Shown here: in pieces, positions 57,701 through 64,000 of the stretch | Layout: every line of letters starts with the position of its first letter | How positions within the stretch are numbered: position 1 is the first letter of the stretch | DNA from: Daedaleopsis sinensis | Lineage: Eukaryota > Basidiomycota > Agaricomycetes > Polyporales > Polyporaceae | Direction: 5' to 3' | Assembly: GCA_033807695.1 (NCBI GenBank) | Contig: CM066308.1 | Location: 1,364,001 to 1,428,000, forward strand | DNA length: 64,000 bases | Program-made: the position numbers and the translations under genes | Notes under the pieces: generated by a model | Seen by the model: only the letters and a program-made list of their open reading frames with translations | Databases searched by the model: none | Told to the model about the DNA's origin: nothing

Positions 57701-60700
57701 TCGCATCACGAGGGTCTGAGGGAATGTGGCTACACACCAGCTGGCTTGGAAACGTTCGTGCATGGCCGCTCTCGTCATAGGAGCCCCAAAAACAGCACAC
57801 CAGGGACGAGGAGATGAGCAGCGGTACACGTATACCAGTGCGCTCGGCAAACGGATGACGACAGATCATTCGGAATAGAAGTATATGAAGGAAGGGAAGA
57901 GTGTTGCCGGTTCATATCTGTCGCAAGGTGCGATCCTAGTCAGAAGAAGGAATTCATCATGATTGTAGACCGACCTCAAATCTTCGCAGGCTCACTTCCG
58001 ACCCTCTCGCCGCAACGAACACAAACCTTGGACCGAGGAATCATCGGTCGTAATCACACCGACAACGAAACGAGTAGTGGATAGCTTACCGTGGGATATG
58101 GAGAGTTTGTAGGTAACCGGGTGACCTCGCGTGGGACCGCAGTCTGCATTGAGCTCAGGCTGCGCAGGTCATGCACATGGTCGCGACGGTGCTCCGGCAG
58201 AAAGGCGCGCGATACCGCACCGTGCGACGGCGGTAAGGCAGAGCGGGAGAACACCCTGTTTGCGAAGCCAGGGTCTGCAGTTCGATGTCGAAGTTTGGCA
58301 GTTTCTGTCGGATGCGATGTCGCCCGGCGTCCATAATTTGCCGCGCGAATGGCTCGGCGTCCACCCACACGCCCAACACATTGCGACAGGCGGACCATGT
58401 GTCGCCATGCGAGGAAGAAGCGGCTTGAGAACCAGTGAAGGAAGCTCCAAACTCGCACCACACCGTTCCGGGACGGTGGGCAGCCTAGATGCGCTCGGTG
58501 ACCTTCGGTCGCCTGACAAAGTCCGATAGCAAGGTGGAAGAAGACCCTAACACCGGTGTTTGTGAAGAGCTTGAAGACGCGTATTCAGGGCATGGTACCC
58601 TATCGTGAGAGGGCGAGATGGAGAGTGCCTGTGATCAAACGCAAAACCTGTTCTCTACGGCGGCATTGTAGCGTTCTGGGCGAGGGTGGGCCGGTCTGCT
58701 AGCACCGATCGGTGGTTATTAGATAATCACGGAGTCTCCTGCTCCGGTCCCGAAGGTAAGAATGGGACCAGGGCGTTTGAGAGGAACCGAAATGACTCCG
58801 TACCTAAGCGCACTATTGCAGCGTCACGGTTCCAGTAGTACCTCTTGAGTACCTCCGTCGACCCATATGGCGTATCAATGGTCTATCGCCAGCGTGAGAG
58901 TCGTGTAATTCTTGCAGGGCCAATAGTGACAGCCTGAAGGGAATGTACGGTACCAGAATGATTGAGAAGTACTCATCATAAAAAACCGGCACTGAAGATA
59001 ATCGTGATTGGTGTTCCCAATTTCCTCGCATCGTGGTTGGCGTCGGACTAAATGCTAGACTCGAAGGAGTGAGAATAAAGCACTGTCAGACTCCTGTTAG
59101 TTATCCGTGTTAGAATCCGGCATGGACGTACTACTTAGTAGTGGTACCTGTGGCATGAGACAAGCATAAACCTGCGAGTCGGCGCGCCAGCTTCACATAT
59201 TATGTGGCTTTCTCACAATGTCAATATTTCCTGTACGTCTTGAGCAGGCAATCTCGAGGCTATATGCTATAGGAATGTCGCCAGAAGACAAAGAAATCGT
59301 GGCACAAGTATTGGTGGATGATGGGAGGAGGACGAGCGGCTCGATGCTAAGCGCCGATTGCGATCTCGCGTCCAACGGTAGCTCTAAGCGCCGGCGGCCC
59401 TCTTCCTGTCAAACGTTTCAAGTTTTCAACTCTCAACCACAGCTGGCCAATCAACCAGGTCTCAACTATCGCCAGGCCACCCCAGAGTCTAAATTTCTTC
59501 ACGCATCCTCTGATCATCATAATAAGTTCAGATGTTACCTGAGGCTACCCCCTAGTCATGCTTTGGACATCGAACACCATCCAAGACAAGGCTCTCGGTG
59601 GTATTCGAAGCTAGCCAAGCTCCCTCGGGAGATATGGCTGCCGCGTGCTGAACGGAGCTCGGTTCTCTCGCAAGCAGGAGAAGCTGGCCAGAACCCGCTA
59701 TGAGCGAGACGGGCTATGTGCGGTGCTGGTGTGAGCGTTGGTCGGCCAGGTGAGTGTGCGATGTGAAAGACGAGCCGCTGAGGGTAGCTCCTGTCAGTCG
59801 ATCCATTGCTTGGGATTGCATTGACGGACAAGACGATCCAAACCACATAGATAGGCGGCGGATGTATGTCTTGAGAGGTAGTGTCGCAGGATGGCGCACG
59901 AGTTTCCCTGAGCCAAAGGTCAAAAGGTACGTGAGACAGGCTTTGATAGTCCGAGTCTTCCCTAACGTGCAATCCACATAGCCGCCTATCTGACAGCACA
60001 ACGATCCTCAGCTGCTCTCATGCATACCCGCATCCACCTCGAACCCCATCAGTATAACCTCTTCGCGACCCTCGTGCTCCGCTCTCACCCTGGCCCGATG
60101 GACCAGTGGCTCACATGCATAGCACAACTGGCCGTCTCAGACCTACCTGCCAATATCGTCGCAGATAACAGGCAAGCAAGCGGACGCAGCTGGTGATCTA
60201 CAAGTTCGCGGGCGCTCCATCGCCTTCAGAGCCCGAATTTTCAAAGCTTCAGGCGTCGGACTGCAATCGGCCGCCCCTCACCCCAGCATGTTCGCGACGT
60301 TCACAGTTTCTCCCGGCCTCCTTACTTCTACCTCTCCAGCTGCAGCTCGGTTCCCTCGCTCAGTGCGCTGCGCAGCATCTTCAGTTGCGCCTGGCCGCGC
60401 TCGCTCTGTGGGAGATGGTCCAACCATGTATACCGCTGGACACCACACGTATGGCTCCGGCCATCGTCATAATCCTGGAGGCTTGTCGTAAACCTCCCAT
60501 GGAGCTGGCTGGATCTAGCGCGAGCACCTCAGTCCGGTTTTCGTCGTTTTGGGCCCATGGGGTGTAGAGCTCCCGGGTCCGGGCATACGAGAGCGTCGCG
60601 CTCAGCCGGGAGCCCACGCAATCACGCTCGAGCTCGATGGCACGGGCCCCATGGAGGACCTCGCGTCTGCGCTGCATCAGTAGTAGCGCTGTTCACCCGA

Positions 60701-61762
60701 TATCCGGACACTCCTGCTTCATGTCGTCCTCGCGCACGTCTCGACTCTGTCGGTTATCCAAAGGCTGAGGAACGCCTCCGGCTCTCCCGCCCCCAGTCTG
60801 GGTCGGCTTCGCGCTCGCCGAAGAACGCCTCGATCATGCTATTCTCAGAGGCGGAGGCGGAGACTCGTGCATGCTCGAGAGCAGGCCTCGGAGGCGCAGA
60901 GCTGGGCAGACTAGGCCACTGTTTCAGGTGCCTTCGCGATATCTGCAGCAGATACACGGCGTTTTCCCGGCGTCATGGATGCTGTCCTCCTTGTATGGTT
61001 CTGGTCCCCTCACGAGACATCGCTGCTCGTTAATGTTACTGAAGACAGTATTCGAATGTCGGTCTTGAGACGTCCGATCCGCGTGTGTTCTCGCCAAGAG
61101 ATTCGGAGCCATAGTAAGAAATCCAGTTCGTTCATTGACTTGTATCAAATCAACATCCTGTCACGTCTTTCCATGTCATGAGAGGCAACATGTGCATACT
61201 CTCTCTGATAGGTCAAGGTTGTTAGATACGAACGATCGAACCGCGCATTTGCTCTTGTATCCGAAGACTAAGTACGACATTGTAGTTTGCGGGAGCAAAC
61301 TCATCTGATATATTGAGGTGAACCTCGTAACTCTGTAGCATATACATACACCGTAACCTGGCCATGTCGGACAGGTGAGCCGATGACGCGACTATTTGAG
61401 CGCAACGGTCCACAACTCACTCATATCAGTGTGCCACCACCGTATGTCTTGAATCTGGGTACCAATATATACCGTACTACGCCTCAGACTGCCAAACGGC
61501 AGCAATGAGACGAGGTAAGAATCTCGTTGGCATCAGTTACTCGTATCGCTGCCGCTGTGCTCGCTGACGAGCGAAATCCGGCGAGAGGACATCGTGTCAA
61601 GTTCACTCTGGAGCTTCCCAGTCTATTTCCGGGTCTGGTGAAGTCTAGTCTACAAGGTACACCGGGTCCATCTATGATATGTGTATACAGTATGAGTCGT
61701 CTAAGTGTAGTGCGAAATCATGCCAGTCATCAATGCATCAAGCGTCCGTCAGAAAAAAACAA
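54751..61762. other. 7-kb gene-poor interval
   Basis: Composition is more balanced than upstream. Only short frames without family motifs were seen, apart from 59218-59703 and an exon-like stretch at about 60015-60165 (HTRIHLEPHQYNLFATLVLR). No RNA genes or terminal repeats were identified. Decayed mobile elements are possible. Confidence 0.45.
59218..59703 (+). CDS. Uncertain 161-codon ORF
   Basis: The frame begins MSIFPVRLEQAISRLYAIGM and looks protein-like over its first 40 residues (helical, then MSPEDKEIVAQVLVDDG). The rest is low-complexity and unremarkable. It may be the first exon of a gene continuing toward 60.2 kb, where exon-like sequence HPGPMDQWLTCIAQLAVSDL occurs, or it may be chance. 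Nothing identifies a function. Confidence 0.25.
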   Translation: MSIFPVRLEQAISRLYAIGMSPEDKEIVAQVLVDDGRRTSGSMLSADCDLASNGSSKRRRPSSCQTFQVFNSQPQLANQPGLNYRQATPESKFLHASSDHHNKFRCYLRLPPSHALDIEHHPRQGSRWYSKLAKLPREIWLPRAERSSVLSQAGEAGQNPL

Positions 61763-64000
61763 TCATGAGCCTGCGACGCCGCGCTCGATGAGCTCCCATT
61801 TCTGGCGCCATGCGCCGCCCTTCCACCACACGAGCAGGATCAGGAGCTCAGAAAAGACCATGAGCCCTGCCCATAGCGAGTACATGCCCCCGTCCCCGAT
61901 CGCTTCCTGGTGTAATGAGACGAGCAGTGAGCACGGACCGTGGTCGCGGCGTCGGGTAGGATGCTGATGGGGAGAGCTCACCTGAAGAGGGGCCGCGACC
62001 TCGGCTGCGACGAATGCGGCGAGCCCGCGGAACGCGCTGTTGGTCGCAACCGCGGAGGACGAGCGGCCGTTGTTCGCGTCCACGATGTACGCGAGCGTGC
62101 TGGAGTATATGCAGCTGTGTCGATCCCGGTGCGTGTCAGGCCCCGTCCCCGAACGGAGAGAGCAGGTGTGCGAAGACTCACATGGAGAAGAGGCCGCTGA
62201 GGAAGAGCATGACACAAATAGCGGCGACGCTGACGTGCTGCTGGCATATCCAGCCGTAGGCGATGACCGTGAGGGGAAAGATGGGCATGAAGATGATCGT
62301 GCTCTCCAAACGGGCCTGTGAGGGAGAGGAGACCCGTGTGAGCAGCGGAGGCGAAGGAGTAGGAGGGAAGGGCGAGGGCGAGGGCGAGGAGACACGAGCG
62401 TACCTCCGGTTGGCTCGTGCCGCCGTTGCGGGCTTTGAGCTTCCTCAGGACATAGTCGGAGTACCGTCCTCCGAGTACACTCCCCACGAGAGAACCTGTG
62501 TAACGGCAATTAGTTCAGGGACGTTCTGGACACGACGGCGTGTTAGTGTGCGATTCCTCACCTGCGCCAAACGCGAGCAAGACGAGACCGATCTGCAGTG
62601 CGTTGTATCCGTATTGGTTCGCAAGCGTGCGGGAGCATGTGTATGAGATGCAGTAGCTGAAACCGAAGATCAACCCTATCGTACGCGTCAGTACGAATTC
62701 AAAAACTCGACTCGTCAAGAATAGACTGGAGAACTCACCTGAGGCGATGAGAATAGTAAGGTTGTTCGCTCGACGCAACACATTCATTATCGGCTTTGCT
62801 GGATTGACGTCCGCCAATGAGAGCTTGATGTCTTCTAAGGGCCCGGGCTCGGGACGAGCAGCCTCCTGCTGCTGCTGCTTCTCGAGGTCCAGCCCGCGCG
62901 CAAGCTCTTCAATGGCGTCTTTCCCGCCTTCCGGCCCGAGCTTCTCGGGGGACGCGGGCGGGACGATGCGGGACACGGCGGTGATCTGCGACAGACTGGA
63001 CGTCTCGGAGCCCTTGGCGGACATGTGCGCGCGGCGACGTCTGAGCGCCGCTTGGTACGTGAGGCTGCGCTCGCGCCGGAAGGTGTCCTTGAAGGGGACG
63101 AAGAGGAGGAAGCAGAGCCCGACGAAGATTGCGAGGAACCAGAAGGTCGCGCGCCAGCTGAAGGCTTGTGTCAGGACACCGCCGAGGATGGGACCTAACG
63201 ATGGACCGAGGAGAGGTGCACTGAGGATGCGAGGTGAGTGGCGGATGGTGTACGCAGTACGCAGACGGACGGACCTGTAGTATATCCCCATCATCGTTCC
63301 TCGTTGTGCGGGCTCGTAAATGTCTGCGAGCGTCGCCGCGCCGAGAGCAATTACTGCGCTTGAGCTGGTACAGGGTCAGACACCTTGTACGGACAAGATA
63401 TAATGCCACGCACCCAATGGCTTGAATGCAACGCATGCCGATAAGGACGCCGATAGTTTTCGACAGTGCAGCGACGATGCACCCTATTGTACATAGCGCT
63501 GTTGATACGAGGTAAACTTTCTGTACGACTTGTCAATCAATCTTACTCGACGGAATGCACTGGGTAAGGCTTACCCTCCGACCCCAAAATTCACTCAATG
63601 CGCTCCATAACAGCGGCACACCACCTTGAATCAAGATGAAGAGGGACAAGCTCAAGGCGATGGAGCTACTGGACGCATGGAGCTGCTCTTCGATTTGAGA
63701 TATGGCGGCTAGATAGTGCAAGGTCCTCAGTCACAGTACTAGGTAGCCACGGAGATAAGCTATATCTCTCGATGTGCACGCACGATTGTAGATATTCCCG
63801 CCCAGTCCGGCGATCATACTCGCAGCTGATACTGTTGCAACCACAGACAGCTGGAGCAGGTCGCGTCAGCAAAGTACGACTGATGATAGGATGACAGTCA
63901 CCTTGCGTGCATTTGACCACGTTCGAGGATCGTCGGATACGGCAGCGTGCTCTATGTCTGTCGCCACTGCAGACGGAGGCTTCGAGATTGGAACTGGATC
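61763..64000 (-). CDS. MFS drug:H+ antiporter (DHA1, Qdr/Dtr-like), 5' end beyond window
   Basis: This multi-exon gene runs right to left; the first visible exon (64000-63902) is already inside the coding region. Recognisable parts in order: LSVVATVSAASMIAGLGGNI (TM1), ALSLSLFILIQGGVPLLW (TM2) then SALSEFWGRRKVYL (the MFS loop 2-3 signature), GMRCIQAIG, the EPAQRGTMMGIYY region, and LLGPSLGPILGGVL (motif C of drug antiporters). A TM stretch FWFLAIFVGLCFLLF precedes a long charged cytoplasmic loop with a QQQQQ run. A second six-helix half follows, with IYSSTLAYIVDANNGRSSSA, typical of Qdr/Dtr-like transporters, and the end WELIERGVAGS. Introns are short GT-AG. No stop or frameshift was found. 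It probably exports drugs or polyamine-like compounds across the plasma membrane using the proton gradient. Confidence 0.9.

Noticed and set aside
1..64000. CRISPR arrays, prokaryotic operons or integrated virus
   Set aside because: The repeats are too short and irregular for CRISPR, all confident genes are spliced eukaryotic genes, and no capsid, polymerase or integrase of viral type was recognised.

Overview
The window reads as the genome of a filamentous basidiomycete, most likely an Agaricomycete. The evidence is GC-rich DNA, genes with many 45-75 bp GT-AG introns, a Tad-like LINE, a KDZ-type (Kyakuja-Dileera-Zisupton) DNA transposon, a Cdc11/Nud1 septation scaffold, a fungal TALE homeobox gene and a drug:H+ antiporter. 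No prokaryotic, organellar or viral block was seen.

Layout. (1) 1-20.1 kb is a nested transposon. A minus-strand LINE has an intact apurinic-endonuclease/reverse-transcriptase ORF2 that runs off the left edge. Its ORF1 is split in two by a 15,764-bp DNA transposon at 3783-19546. That transposon has 85-bp terminal inverted repeats, an exact 8-bp target duplication (accttctc at 3775-3782 and 19547-19554), arrays of a short palindromic subterminal motif at both ends, a predicted intact 700-aa CxC5/CxC6-KDZ-type transposase on the minus strand, and up to five plus-strand passenger genes of unknown function. Removing the transposon and one target copy rejoins the LINE ORF1 exactly in frame. (2) 20.4-21.8 kb is a multi-exon alpha/beta-hydrolase gene. 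(3) 22.7-24.0 kb is a Ser/Pro-rich unknown ORF on the minus strand. (4) 24.0-29.7 kb has no recognisable gene. (5) 29.7-36.1 kb is the Cdc11/Nud1/centriolin-like scaffold, modelled in 11 exons (1680 aa). (6) 36.1-49.7 kb is gene-poor DNA full of short slippage-type repeats. (7) 49.7-51.7 kb is a three-exon TALE homeobox gene (636 aa). (8) 51.7-61.8 kb is again gene-poor, with the simple-repeat texture continuing to about 54.7 kb. (9) 61.8-64 kb is an MFS multidrug transporter on the minus strand, with its 5' end beyond the right edge.

How parts work together. The transposase with its inverted repeats and subterminal motifs looks like a complete autonomous mobile unit. The passenger genes (a zinc-binding-like protein, a 263-aa protein, a 964-aa acidic protein, a coiled-coil protein and a 312-aa acidic protein) are the least understood part and the best candidate for an undescribed system. 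The host genes outside the transposon are ordinary and independent. Exon models come from reading splice signals and checking phase by hand; no alignment or database search was possible.
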